Shown here: positions 1 through 6,639 of the stretch, piece by piece
Numbering within the stretch: position 1 is the first letter of the stretch
Layout: the number at the start of each line of letters is the position of its first letter
DNA from: an uncultured Enorma sp.
Lineage (GTDB): Bacteria > Actinomycetota > Coriobacteriia > Coriobacteriales > Coriobacteriaceae
Length of the DNA stretch: 7,292 nt
Reading direction: 5' to 3'
Assembly: GCA_905210055.1 (NCBI GenBank)
Contig: CAJLVH010000101.1
Span: 1-7,292, forward strand
The notes under the pieces: model-generated
Database searches by the model: none
What the model was told of the DNA's origin: nothing
What the model saw: only the letters and a program-made list of their open reading frames with translations
Translations under genes and position numbers: made by a program

Positions 1-2
1 CC

Positions 3-1154
3 CGCGGCGGCGTGCGCTTCCGCTCGGGCAAGGCGCTCGTGCCGTTCCGCATCACCGGAAACATCGAATGGGGCGTTCCCGTGGACGATTCCTGCGGCTG
101 CCATGGTCTCACCTGCTGGGTGTGGCCGGAAAGCCTGTGGGCGCCCATCAGCTTCACGCGCACCGCGCTTGCCGAAGCCGAGCGCGCAGGCAAGGGTGAG
201 CGCTACGCGAGCCTTGATTGGCACGACTGGTGGTGCAGCGAGGATGCGCCCGCCTACCAGTTCATCGGCCAGGACAACATCTACTTCTACGGCATCGCGC
301 AGACGGCGCTGTGGGCCGCCCTTGGTTGCAACATGCAGCAGTCGACGCTCGTGGCGAACTACCACGTGCTCTACATGGGTAAGAAGGCGAGCTCTTCAAG
401 CAAGACGCCGCCCCCGCCCGCAAGCGAGCTCCTGGAGCACTACGACACCGAGCAGCTGCGCGCGCACTTCCTGTCGCTCGGACTTTCCGAGAAGCCGGTG
501 AGCTTCTCGCCCAAGGCCTACGACCTGCGCGAGACGGGAAAGAACCCGGATGGCACGGCGCTTCTGGCGCGCGACGATAAGCGCGTGATCGACCCCGTGC
601 TCAAGGAGGGCACGCTCCTCACCGGCGTGTTCAACCGCCTTGCCCGCTCGTGCTTCTATGGTGTGGCCGAGCGCGAAGGCGACGAGAGCCTCGTGCGCAC
701 GGGCTGCATCCCAGCAGGTTCCGCGAGCGCCGAGGCAGCGGATGCGATCGAGCAGGCCGTACTCGGCTTCGAAGACGCCATGCATCGCTTCGAGTTCCAC
801 CGGGCGCTCGGCGTGTGCGATGCGTTCCTGCGCGCGGCGAACAAGCGCTGGAGCGACGCAAGCAAAGCTGCGAAGGCGGCAGGTGCCGAAGACCCCGCTC
901 GCGGCGATGACCTCATGAAGCAGGCGCTCGTGGATGCGTTCGCGGAGCTGCGCGTGGCGACTGTGCTCATGCACGGCGTCGTACCGCGTGGCTGCGAGCT
1001 CATCTGCGAGTATTTCGATATCGCGCCGGAGGCGTTCTTCAGCTGGGATCACGTACTCGAAACGACCGACGAGTTCGTGCGCGCCTTGGGCGAAGAGCCC
1101 GGCAGCCACCGCGTGAAGGTGCTGCCCCCGCGCTTCGATTTCTTCGCCTACTAA
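3..1154 (+). CDS. MetRS-like class I tRNA ligase paralogue, 5'-truncated by window edge
   Basis: The reading frame is already open at the first bases, so the N-terminus (including the HIGH motif) lies outside the window; the GTG at 12 is not a credible start. The visible 383 or so codons match the second half of the methionyl-tRNA synthetase fold: the strand leading to WVWPESLWAPIS (family VWLDAPIGY), then YQFIGQDNIYF (family YHFIGKDIVYF), the KMSKS-loop position GKKASSSSKT (nt 381-407), the helix EQLRAHFLSLGL, and an anticodon-binding helical domain with NRLARS and a closing VLPPRFDFF. There is no C-terminal EMAP/Trbp domain. The KMSKS loop reads KASSS, so the second, catalytic lysine is absent, and the tryptophan that reads the CAU anticodon in standard MetRS has no obvious equivalent near nt 840-870. 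It may be a specialised or non-canonical synthetase rather than the housekeeping enzyme. The family assignment is firm; the substrate is unknown. Confidence 0.85.
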   Translation, partial: RGGVRFRSGKALVPFRITGNIEWGVPVDDSCGCHGLTCWVWPESLWAPISFTRTALAEAERAGKGERYASLDWHDWWCSEDAPAYQFIGQDNIYFYGIAQTALWAALGCNMQQSTLVANYHVLYMGKKASSSSKTPPPPASELLEHYDTEQLRAHFLSLGLSEKPVSFSPKAYDLRETGKNPDGTALLARDDKRVIDPVLKEGTLLTGVFNRLARSCFYGVAEREGDESLVRTGCIPAGSASAEAADAIEQAVLGFEDAMHRFEFHRALGVCDAFLRAANKRWSDASKAAKAAGAEDPARGDDLMKQALVDAFAELRVATVLMHGVVPRGCELICEYFDIAPEAFFSWDHVLETTDEFVRALGEEPGSHRVKVLPPRFDFFAY

Positions 1155-1204
1155 CGATTACTGGGTCGCGCCGCACCGCGCTGCCCCGCTGACAACATCC
1201 ACGA

Positions 1205-1215
1205 TCTAGAAAGGG
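1205..1215 (+). promoter_or_regulatory. Ribosome-binding site of the GNAT gene
   Basis: TCTAGAAAGGG sits just upstream of ATG 1220, with AAAGGG four bases from the start. The first ten bases recur identically, at the same offset, before the gene at 1816. Confidence 0.7.
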
Positions 1216-1219
1216 TCCC

Positions 1220-1768
1220 ATGAGCGGCACCTTGACCATACGCCTTGCCACCGAGAAAGACATCCCCGCTGTGGAGCAGGTGCTTCGCGACGGCAAGGCA
1301 TCGATCGCGAAGCTCGGCATCGCGCAGTGGCAGTCGGACGGCTACCCCAGCCGCGCCGAAGTCGCCCACGATGTCGAACAGGACGCATGCTACCTTGCCG
1401 AAGATGAGACCGGCACAGCGCTGGGCACAATCGCGCTTCTCTTCGACGGGGAGCCGATGTATGACCGCATCGACGGTACCTGGCTCACGAGCTCTACCAG
1501 CAGCGCACCCCGCTACGGCACGCTCCATCGCACGGCCGTGAGCCGCGACGCGGCGCGCAGGGGCGTGATGAGCGCGCTTTTCGCCGAAGCGGAACGCATC
1601 GCGCGCGAGCGGGGATCCGAAAGCCTCCGCGCCGACACGCACCCCGGCAACACGCCCATGCGTCGTCTGCTCGAACGCCTCGGGTACACCGAATGCGGCA
1701 TCGTCGTGCTCGAGCGCGACGAGCCGGAACCCGAACGCGTCGCCTACGAGAAGCTCCTCACCGCGTGA
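1220..1768 (+). CDS. GNAT family N-acetyltransferase
   Basis: A 182-residue single-domain protein, the usual length for a GNAT enzyme, which transfers acetyl from acetyl-CoA to an amine. It opens with the typical beta1-alpha1 pattern IRLATEKDIPAVEQV (residues 7-21). Motif A, the acetyl-CoA pyrophosphate loop, is AARRGVMSALFAEAERIA (residues 111-128), following the strand TLHRTAVS. Motif B is NTPMRRLLERLGYTECG (residues 144-160). An unremarkable C-terminal tail follows. There is no signal peptide or membrane segment, so it is cytosolic. The start is set by AGAAAGGG at 1208-1215. It lies 65 bases after the tRNA-ligase gene with no terminator visible, so read-through from that gene is likely. 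Its TGA stop forms the outer end of a 33-bp palindrome. The acceptor substrate cannot be read from the sequence; a small molecule or a protein amine are both possible. Confidence 0.88.
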   Translation: MSGTLTIRLATEKDIPAVEQVLRDGKASIAKLGIAQWQSDGYPSRAEVAHDVEQDACYLAEDETGTALGTIALLFDGEPMYDRIDGTWLTSSTSSAPRYGTLHRTAVSRDAARRGVMSALFAEAERIARERGSESLRADTHPGNTPMRRLLERLGYTECGIVVLERDEPEPERVAYEKLLTA

Positions 1769-1798
1769 TAATTTCAGTACCTGGTACTGAAATTATCA
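1766..1798. promoter_or_regulatory. Perfect 33-bp AT-rich palindrome, candidate operator or hairpin
   Basis: Arms of 16 bp, TGATAATTTCAGTACC and its exact complement, flank a single centre base at 1782. The left arm begins with the GNAT stop codon and the right arm ends 17 bases before ATG 1816. As RNA it would fold into about 15 pairs with a CTG loop. It is AT-rich and is followed only by TT, so it does not look like a standard terminator. A dimeric repressor site for the phosphatase gene, or a processing/stability hairpin between two cistrons, both fit. It contains -10-like GATAAT on both strands, but no convincing -35 was found. Confidence 0.6.
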
Positions 1799-1800
1799 TT

Positions 1801-1810
1801 TCTAGAAAGG
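1801..1810 (+). promoter_or_regulatory. Ribosome-binding site that fixes the phosphatase start
   Basis: TCTAGAAAGG, with AGAAAGG five bases before ATG 1816, selects this start over the upstream in-frame extension that would overlap the GNAT gene. It is identical in sequence and offset to the site at 1205-1214. Confidence 0.75.
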
Positions 1811-1815
1811 CAGCC

Positions 1816-2406
1816 ATGCAAACGCTCTACCTCATGCGCCATGGACAGACCGAATACAATGTGCAGCACATTCTCCAGGGACGCTGCGATTCCCCGCTCA
1901 CGTGCGAGGGCATCGCACAGGCGCGCCGCACCGCCGCATGGCTACGTGAGCACGCCGAACACGTCGAGCTCACCTGCACCTCACCGCTCGGCCGCGCGCG
2001 GCAGACGCTCGACCTCGTTCGCGAAGAGGTTCCCGCGCTCGCTCAGCTCCCCCGCCTCGATGTGCCGGGCCTCATGGAGCGCGACTACGGACGCTTCGAC
2101 GGCAAGCCCGTTGAGCAGCTACCTGCTGACCCCTGGAATCCGGGCGACGCCACCGTGCGCTATGGTGGAGAGTCGCAGGCCGCGGCGCGCTACCGCATCG
2201 TCCGCACCATGCAAGACCTCATGAACAGCTGCGAGGGGAACGTGCTCGCCGTGAGCCACGGATCCATCAGCCGGCTCTTCAAAACCGTCTGGGCGGAGCA
2301 TGCTCGCTGCGACCAAGACGTCGCGCTCGGCAACTGCTGCGTGCTCGTATTCGAATACGACTCCGCAACGGGCACGTTTGCAAACACGGAGATTCTCAAC
2401 CAGTAG
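1816..2406 (+). CDS. Histidine phosphatase superfamily protein (phosphoglycerate mutase-like)
   Basis: A 196-residue cytosolic enzyme of the branch that forms a phosphohistidine intermediate. The signature LMRHGQTEYN (residues 6-15) supplies Arg8 and the nucleophile His9. SPLGRARQT (residues 56-64) supplies the second phosphate-binding arginine, Arg60. MERDYGRFDG (residues 87-96) supplies the likely acid Glu88, and AVSHGS (residues 145-150) supplies the second histidine, His148. All catalytic residues are present, so it should be active. The length suits the small cofactor-dependent phosphatases (PhoE/CobC/GpmB-like) rather than the roughly 230-250-residue glycolytic GpmA. The frame stays open upstream to 1693, but that stretch overlaps the GNAT gene, reads as low-quality arginine-rich peptide and lacks the family start; ATG 1816 puts the RHG motif where the family has it. 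It lies 47 bases after the GNAT gene, probably in one transcript. The substrate is unknown. Confidence 0.9.
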   Translation: MQTLYLMRHGQTEYNVQHILQGRCDSPLTCEGIAQARRTAAWLREHAEHVELTCTSPLGRARQTLDLVREEVPALAQLPRLDVPGLMERDYGRFDGKPVEQLPADPWNPGDATVRYGGESQAAARYRIVRTMQDLMNSCEGNVLAVSHGSISRLFKTVWAEHARCDQDVALGNCCVLVFEYDSATGTFANTEILNQ

Positions 2407-2408
2407 AT

Positions 2409-2439
2409 CCTGCCAAAATCCCCCGTCCCCTTTGGCAGG
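2409..2439. terminator. Hairpin 1 between convergent genes, possible bidirectional terminator
   Basis: A perfect 9-bp inverted repeat, CCTGCCAAA (2409-2417) and TTTGGCAGG (2431-2439), has a 13-base C-rich loop. It lies two bases after the phosphatase stop. The loop and right arm, read on the minus strand, contain GGGGACGGGG, the same core seen in the repeats at the right edge. There is no clear downstream U-run, so it may be a repeat element doubling as a transcript end. Confidence 0.5.
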
Positions 2440-2443
2440 TTCA

Positions 2444-2478
2444 CGCCGCTTTTCCCACGCTGAGCACGAAAAGCGGCG
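2444..2478. repeat. Hairpin 2: 11-bp inverted repeat between convergent genes
   Basis: CGCCGCTTTTC (2444-2454) and GAAAAGCGGCG (2468-2478) pair perfectly around a 13-base loop. It stands between hairpins 1 and 3 in the 108-base convergent gap. It could stop transcription arriving from either side; the inner T/A tract lies in the stem rather than after it. Confidence 0.5.
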
Positions 2479-2483
2479 GAATT

Positions 2484-2512
2484 CTGACATTGGGGACTGT
2501 CCTCAATGTCAG
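2484..2512. repeat. REP-like palindrome with GGGGAC core
   Basis: A 29-bp inverted repeat with 14-base arms (CTGACATTGGGGAC and its complement) around one centre base. The only departure is a G-T pair at 2494/2503 or thereabouts. It ends two bases from the stop codon of the minus-strand kinase gene. The tight palindrome and GGGGAC core resemble dispersed repetitive extragenic palindromes; it may protect or end the kinase mRNA. Confidence 0.6.
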
Positions 2513-2514
2513 GG

Positions 2515-4287
2515 TTAGCGGCGCTTGCCGTGGGAGTTGCGCCAGATCTCGCGGCCGAGCATGAGCGCGAGCACGAGCGCGGAGAAGTAGCCCAAAAAGC
2601 CGATGATCGGGATGCCGAAGATCACCGGCTTGATCTTTGCGTAGTACACCACCGACGAACCGATGAAGAGACCTGCGATGACGATCGCCATGGACATACG
2701 GTCCACGATGCCGCCCAGCCGGCGGAGCACCTCGTCGGAACCCATGAGCTCGGTGTTCACCTTGAGCTGTCCGCGCGTGAGCATGCGCGATGCAAGACCG
2801 AGGTATTCGGCGGCCTGCAGCGTGCCCTTCACGGCACGCATCGAGCCTGCGCCGAGCTCTTCAGCAGCCTCGCGCATCCGCGTATACGCGCTCTTCTCGC
2901 GCGCGATGTGCGCCTGGATGATCTCGATCATGTTCACATCGGGCATGTACTCGGTGAGCAAGCCCTCGAGCGTCACCATGCCGCGGGCAAAGAGCGTCAC
3001 CACGCTCGGCAGCTCGATGGAGTTCTTGCGTGCCAGGTTGATGAGCGTGGTGAGGAACCGTCCGATATCGAGGTCTTTCAGGTTCGCGCCGCCGAAATCC
3101 TGCACGATGTAGTCGAGGTCGGTGAGAAACGCCGTGTGGTCGATCGCCGCCGTATCACCGCGCGAGACGGCGAAGCGCATGAACGCGTCCTTGAGCGCCG
3201 GCACGTCATTTTCCGCGACGGCGAAGATGATTTCCTTCACGATGCCGCGGTCGTGCTCGGACATGCGGCCGATCATACCGAGGTCGATGAAATAGACGAT
3301 GCCGTCCTTCAAAATGATGTTGCCGGCATGCGGATCCGCATGGAAGAAGCCGTCGTCGAGCACCTGCGTGGCGTAGTCGTCCACGATCTGCGCGCCCACC
3401 TCGTTCAGGCGATAGTCCGCGTGCTCGAGCTCCTCGGGATCGGCGATCGAGATGCCGTCGATGTAATCCATGACCACGATGTGCTCGGTGCAGTAGTCGA
3501 GATACGACCGTGGGCACGAGATGTTCGGCGTGTTCTTGTGGAACGCATAGAACTCGTTGAGGTTCCGCGCCTCGGTGAGGAAGTTCGTCTCCTCGCGGAA
3601 CGACCGCCAGAGCTCCTCCACCACTTCGCGCAGGTCGATGATCTGCTCGGTCTTGATGAAGCGTGTGACGTGGCGCGCGAGCGAGCGCATGATATCGATG
3701 TCTTGCGCCATGACCTGCTGGGCGCCGGGGCGCTGCACCTTCACGGCGACGTCCTCGCCCGTCACGAGGCGCGCCCGATGCACCTGCGCGAGCGACGCGG
3801 ATCCCAACGGGTTGGGATCGACGGCGTCGAAGATCTCCCCGAGCTCGTGCCCGTATTCCGCCTCCAGGCAATCGAGCACCACCGCATACGGCACCGGGTC
3901 GACCTCCGTGCGCAGGCGGCGCAGCTCATCGCAGTAGCGCTGGGGCAAGATCTCGGAGCGGTTGGCAAGGATCTGCCCCATCTTCACGAACATGGGCCCG
4001 AGCTCTTCGAGCATGCGGCGCAGCCGCACAGGCGTGAGGTCGTGCCAGATCTCGTATTTCCGGGCGATATGGAAGATCTCGGCGATGCGCCGCCGACGCC
4101 CGGTAACGGTGAGCTGGTACTTCTCGGTATCGGCCATCACCTGGGGCTCTTCGGGCACCTCGTCTACCGCGCGCTCGCGCTTGAAGCTCGTACGCGAGGG
4201 CACGGGCTCCGGTGTATCCGGTGCCGTCTCATCGGCGACCGTCACGAGCGGTTCAGCGCTCTTTGTGTTCCTCTCGTCGAATTCCAT
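2515..4287 (-). CDS. ABC1/AarF/UbiB-type atypical kinase with C-terminal membrane anchor
   Basis: A 590-residue member of the ABC1 atypical kinase-like family, whose members support quinone biosynthesis or lipid homeostasis and often act as ATPases. Family motifs appear in order: FVKMGQILANRSEILP (100-115, the KxGQ motif), GSASLAQVHRA (162-172, the modified nucleotide loop), AVKVQRPG with Lys183, the EE/EA region ETNFLTEARNLNEF (233-246), FFHADPHAGNI (314-324, catalytic loop) and FIDLGMIGRM (333-342, metal-binding DLG in place of DFG). Two hydrophobic spans at about 533-550 and 557-577 form a C-terminal hairpin anchor, ending in a basic tail. The first 50 residues are acidic and proline-rich, probably disordered. 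The start at 4287 lacks a clear ribosome-binding site and lies 15 bases after the phasin-like stop, which suggests coupled translation; ATG 4137 (Met51) is an alternative. A non-ubiquinone organism would use it with menaquinone or other lipids. Confidence 0.92.
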   Translation of the reverse strand: MEFDERNTKSAEPLVTVADETAPDTPEPVPSRTSFKRERAVDEVPEEPQVMADTEKYQLTVTGRRRRIAEIFHIARKYEIWHDLTPVRLRRMLEELGPMFVKMGQILANRSEILPQRYCDELRRLRTEVDPVPYAVVLDCLEAEYGHELGEIFDAVDPNPLGSASLAQVHRARLVTGEDVAVKVQRPGAQQVMAQDIDIMRSLARHVTRFIKTEQIIDLREVVEELWRSFREETNFLTEARNLNEFYAFHKNTPNISCPRSYLDYCTEHIVVMDYIDGISIADPEELEHADYRLNEVGAQIVDDYATQVLDDGFFHADPHAGNIILKDGIVYFIDLGMIGRMSEHDRGIVKEIIFAVAENDVPALKDAFMRFAVSRGDTAAIDHTAFLTDLDYIVQDFGGANLKDLDIGRFLTTLINLARKNSIELPSVVTLFARGMVTLEGLLTEYMPDVNMIEIIQAHIAREKSAYTRMREAAEELGAGSMRAVKGTLQAAEYLGLASRMLTRGQLKVNTELMGSDEVLRRLGGIVDRMSMAIVIAGLFIGSSVVYYAKIKPVIFGIPIIGFLGYFSALVLALMLGREIWRNSHGKRR

Positions 4288-4302
4288 GGTCGCTGCTGAG
4301 CA

Positions 4303-4740
4303 CTAGGCGTTCGTAGCGCCGTCCTCGGCGGCAGGCTCGGGCTCTTCGTCCTCAACGGGCTCGACCCCCTCGACGGGTACTTCCGTCGCAGCATCCGGCA
4401 CATTCGCCACGAGCTCCTCGACATGCGCAATGAACGCGGCGCGCTCGGTTGCGGAAAGCGGGCGCACGCGCGCCAAGATGAGCTCGTCCAAAATGCGCTC
4501 GGCGACGTTTGCGCCCTGTGCGCTCACGCGCTCGGTAACGTCGTGGAACGTTCCGCCCGCGCGCTCGAACGCATCGGCCATGGAGCGGCCGAAGTCGCTC
4601 TCCGCGGCGTCGGCGCGAACCTGCGCTCCGCGCGCCGTGAGGTCGTCGAGCAGTTCCTTTCCCTTATCGGCAGCAACCGCGGCAACGCCCAGGCTAGCGT
4701 TCACCATGTTGTTCATGAGCTCTTCGAATGATGTGGCCAT
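4303..4740 (-). CDS. Phasin-like coiled-coil protein
   Basis: A 145-residue protein with no signal peptide or membrane span. Residues 1-90 form amphipathic helices rich in Ala, Asp, Glu and Arg (for example AAVAADKGKELLDDLTARGAQVRAD is spread over 20-44), the pattern of phasin-family proteins that coat polyester or lipid granules. Residues 95-112 form a second short helix. The tail from about 117 is acidic and proline-rich (EVPVEGVEPVEDEEPEPAAE), likely disordered. ATG 4740 is chosen because AGGGAGG stands four bases upstream; a longer TTG-started form from 4827 would add a basic, low-complexity extension. The gene is 15 bases upstream of the ABC1 kinase, so the two are probably made from one mRNA. 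The phasin assignment rests on composition and helix pattern only; a generic coiled-coil or stress protein is the alternative. No PHA synthase is visible here. Confidence 0.72.
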   Translation of the reverse strand: MATSFEELMNNMVNASLGVAAVAADKGKELLDDLTARGAQVRADAAESDFGRSMADAFERAGGTFHDVTERVSAQGANVAERILDELILARVRPLSATERAAFIAHVEELVANVPDAATEVPVEGVEPVEDEEPEPAAEDGATNA

Positions 4741-4790
4741 GTTGCCTCCCTGGTTTGCGCGGCGCCGGGTTTGTCTGCCAGCGCCACCAT
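4713..4790 (-). CDS. Possible 25-codon upstream ORF overlapping the phasin-like start
   Basis: ATG 4790 is preceded by AGAGAGG five bases upstream and opens a 25-residue frame (MVALADKPGAAQ...) that ends at TGA 4713, inside the phasin-like gene in another frame. The local context GAGGCAACG-ATG closely copies the context GAGGCAAC-ATG of the main start 50 bases later. It could be a leader peptide coupling translation, or a chance or duplicated start. There is no homology to recognise. Confidence 0.25.
   Translation of the reverse strand: MVALADKPGAAQTREATWPHHSKSS
4745..4751 (-). promoter_or_regulatory. Ribosome-binding site that fixes the phasin-like start
   Basis: Read on the minus strand this is AGGGAGG, four bases from ATG 4740, a strong site that favours this start over the longer TTG form. 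Confidence 0.75.
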
Positions 4791-4825
4791 CGTTGCCTCT
4801 CTTGTACCCCGAACGCGCCGCCCTC

Positions 4826-4854
4826 AAAATCGATACGACCCGGCTCGTCTCGAT
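4826..4854 (-). terminator. Weak hairpin plus T-run after the C69 peptidase gene
   Basis: On the minus strand ATCGA-G-ACGA pairs with TCGT-A-TCGAT around a 6-base GCCGGG loop, with one mismatch, and runs into TTTT. It starts nine bases after the dipeptidase stop. The stem is short and the T-run brief, so partial termination is the most that can be claimed; it would separate the dipeptidase from the phasin-kinase pair. Confidence 0.4.
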
Positions 4855-4862
4855 CGCGTCGG

Positions 4863-6527
4863 TCAGCGCTCGTTGTCCGACATCGCGAAGCCGTTTTTCA
4901 TCGCGCAGCTCGTGGTGTAGAGCACCTTGCCCAGAAGCTCCTCGGTCGCACGCCTGAGCTCATCGGCGAGCTGGTCGTTCGCGGCGGCAAGCTGTTCGGA
5001 CACCTTTTCGGGCGCAAGTTTCGCTGCCTCAGCGTCGGTACGATGAAGCATCGCATGGCCGGCGGCCGCCATCTTCTCCTGATACCCCTCGATCGCAGCC
5101 GAGTTTTCATGGAAGCGCGCGTCGGCGAGAGCGGCAATGAGGCGGTTCGCCCAATAGAAGCTCTCGCTCGTCACGCGGGCGGTCGTGTTGCCCAGGTACT
5201 CCGGCAGCTCATCGACATTTGCATAGAAGGGCACGAGCGCATTGAAGGGATTCGAGCCGAACGCCATCCACTGCACCGCACGCCATGCCTCGTCGGCGTA
5301 GGGGCGCAGCTGCAGCACCGCGAGCTGACCGTTGCGGTTGATGCCGATGGGACGGTACAGCGCGCGCGAGGCGGGCGTGCCCTTATAGCCATACGGGTCG
5401 AACGGGGTGCCCTGGTAGTGCGAGGAAAGCACGTCTTTCACGTCCTCGACGGTGAGCTTCCGCTCGGGAACGCGCGCCCACGGAATGTCGTCGGACTCCG
5501 GAGTGAGCTCGGCGGCGGAGCCGTCCCAGCGATCGCGCGGATTCAGGCAGCGCTGCATGTACCAGGCGCGCGGCGTGTTGTACACGTGGTCAGAATCGCT
5601 ATGGCTGCCGAATGCCTCGCGCGGATTGAAGACGTCGCCTGCGAGCACGCGCTCGCGCACGTCATCCAGCACATCCAGGAAGTCGGGCTCGTCGTCCGAC
5701 GCATCTTCGGAATCCTCGAAAGCATCGACATCGTCCAGGTCGTCTTCTGCATATTCGTAATACAGATCCTCATAGATGTCGTCGATGACTTCGGGACGGA
5801 TGAGCGTGAGGTCGAGATGGTGCTCGCGCATCCACGAGCGAAGGTCCGCACTCGCCATGTGCTCCACTTGCTCGCCTTCGGCATCCGCAAGATCGAAGTA
5901 ATCGATACCGAGCTGGTTCGGCATGGTCACATAGGCATCGTCCGGCACGCGCTTCGCGATCCAGTGGTGCCCGCCTACGGTCTCGAGCCACCAGATCTCG
6001 TCGACGTCGGAGAATGCGATGCCGTTCATCTCGTACGTGCCGTAGCGCTCCAGAAGCTCGCCGAGCCGCTTCACGCCGTCGCGGGCACTCGTGATGTAGG
6101 GCAGCACGAGCGTGACCATATCTTCCTCGCCGATGCCGCCGGGACGGGCGGGGATGTAGCCAGCCTCGCCCTCGACGCCCTGCGCGGGCTGGTACTTCAC
6201 GAGCGGATCGGCTCCGAGCACGCGCGGATTCGACGTGATGGTCTCTGTCGCGCTCATACCGACGTTGAGCTCGTTGAAACCCGCCGCTGCCCAGGGTCCA
6301 TGACCGGGTATGGCGTCGGGAACCGCGGTGTAGCGCATGGGGTTATCGGGAAGTTCGATGCTCAGGTGCGATTCTGTCGAGGTGTAGGTTCGTGGCTGCT
6401 CTTCCGGCCTCACCACGACGAGGCGCTTGGGCTCGAACTGGCCGTTCGGGGAGTCTTCGTTGCGCGCGACGATCGTGGAGCCATCGTATGTTGCCTTCTT
6501 GCCGATCAAGATGGTGGTGCAGGCCAT
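4863..6527 (-). CDS. C69 family dipeptidase (PepD-like Ntn hydrolase)
   Basis: A 554-residue protein of the N-terminal-nucleophile PepD family, which cleaves dipeptides in the cytoplasm. The start MACTTILIGKKATYDGSTIVARNEDS (split over residues 1-26) carries the family signature CTTILVGKKAS-DGST-ARNED; Cys3 is the predicted nucleophile, exposed after removal of the leader residues. Further family blocks are AAGFNELNVGMSATET (81-96), EEDMVTLVLPYITSARDGVKRL (134-155), GIAFSDVDEIWWLETVGGHHWIAKRVPDDAY (169-199) and the C-terminal FNPREAFG and PFYANV segments. Members are often about 470-480 residues; the excess is largely an acidic insert at residues 253-292, where 21 of 40 are Asp or Glu. No signal peptide is seen. 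AAGGAGGG at 6531-6538 is three bases from ATG. The gene is divergent from the cold-shock gene and upstream of the phasin-kinase pair. Confidence 0.93.
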   Translation of the reverse strand: MACTTILIGKKATYDGSTIVARNEDSPNGQFEPKRLVVVRPEEQPRTYTSTESHLSIELPDNPMRYTAVPDAIPGHGPWAAAGFNELNVGMSATETITSNPRVLGADPLVKYQPAQGVEGEAGYIPARPGGIGEEDMVTLVLPYITSARDGVKRLGELLERYGTYEMNGIAFSDVDEIWWLETVGGHHWIAKRVPDDAYVTMPNQLGIDYFDLADAEGEQVEHMASADLRSWMREHHLDLTLIRPEVIDDIYEDLYYEYAEDDLDDVDAFEDSEDASDDEPDFLDVLDDVRERVLAGDVFNPREAFGSHSDSDHVYNTPRAWYMQRCLNPRDRWDGSAAELTPESDDIPWARVPERKLTVEDVKDVLSSHYQGTPFDPYGYKGTPASRALYRPIGINRNGQLAVLQLRPYADEAWRAVQWMAFGSNPFNALVPFYANVDELPEYLGNTTARVTSESFYWANRLIAALADARFHENSAAIEGYQEKMAAAGHAMLHRTDAEAAKLAPEKVSEQLAAANDQLADELRRATEELLGKVLYTTSCAMKNGFAMSDNER

Positions 6528-6639
6528 ATGCCCTCCTTAGCCAGGCGCTTGGAACACGGTGAGACCGCGTAGGCGCGATGTGGTATCTAGCTAGTAGTGT
6601 AGCGCTCTGCGCGGACAAACACGCGTGGAGTCCGCGACG

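Noticed and set aside
396..1109. 237-codon minus-strand frame over the MetRS-like gene
   Set aside because: The plus-strand frame has clear synthetase motifs throughout; the antisense product has none.
1693..1815. Upstream extension of the histidine phosphatase
   Set aside because: It overlaps the GNAT gene, crosses the palindrome and lacks family similarity; ATG 1816 has a good ribosome-binding site and correctly placed RHG motif.
2506..4299. 597-codon open frame on the plus strand over the ABC1 kinase gene
   Set aside because: It mirrors the kinase gene almost end to end; its product is His/Asp/Arg/Val-rich with no family motif. Long antisense frames are a by-product of high-GC codon usage.
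4801..4827. Minus-strand promoter TTGAGG / TACAAG for the phasin-like gene
   Set aside because: The spacer is only 15 bases and each hexamer is a partial match; not enough to annotate.
4728..6572. 614-codon open frame on the plus strand over the C69 gene
   Set aside because: Same situation: it lacks recognisable motifs, while the minus-strand frame carries the complete PepD signature and a strong ribosome-binding site.
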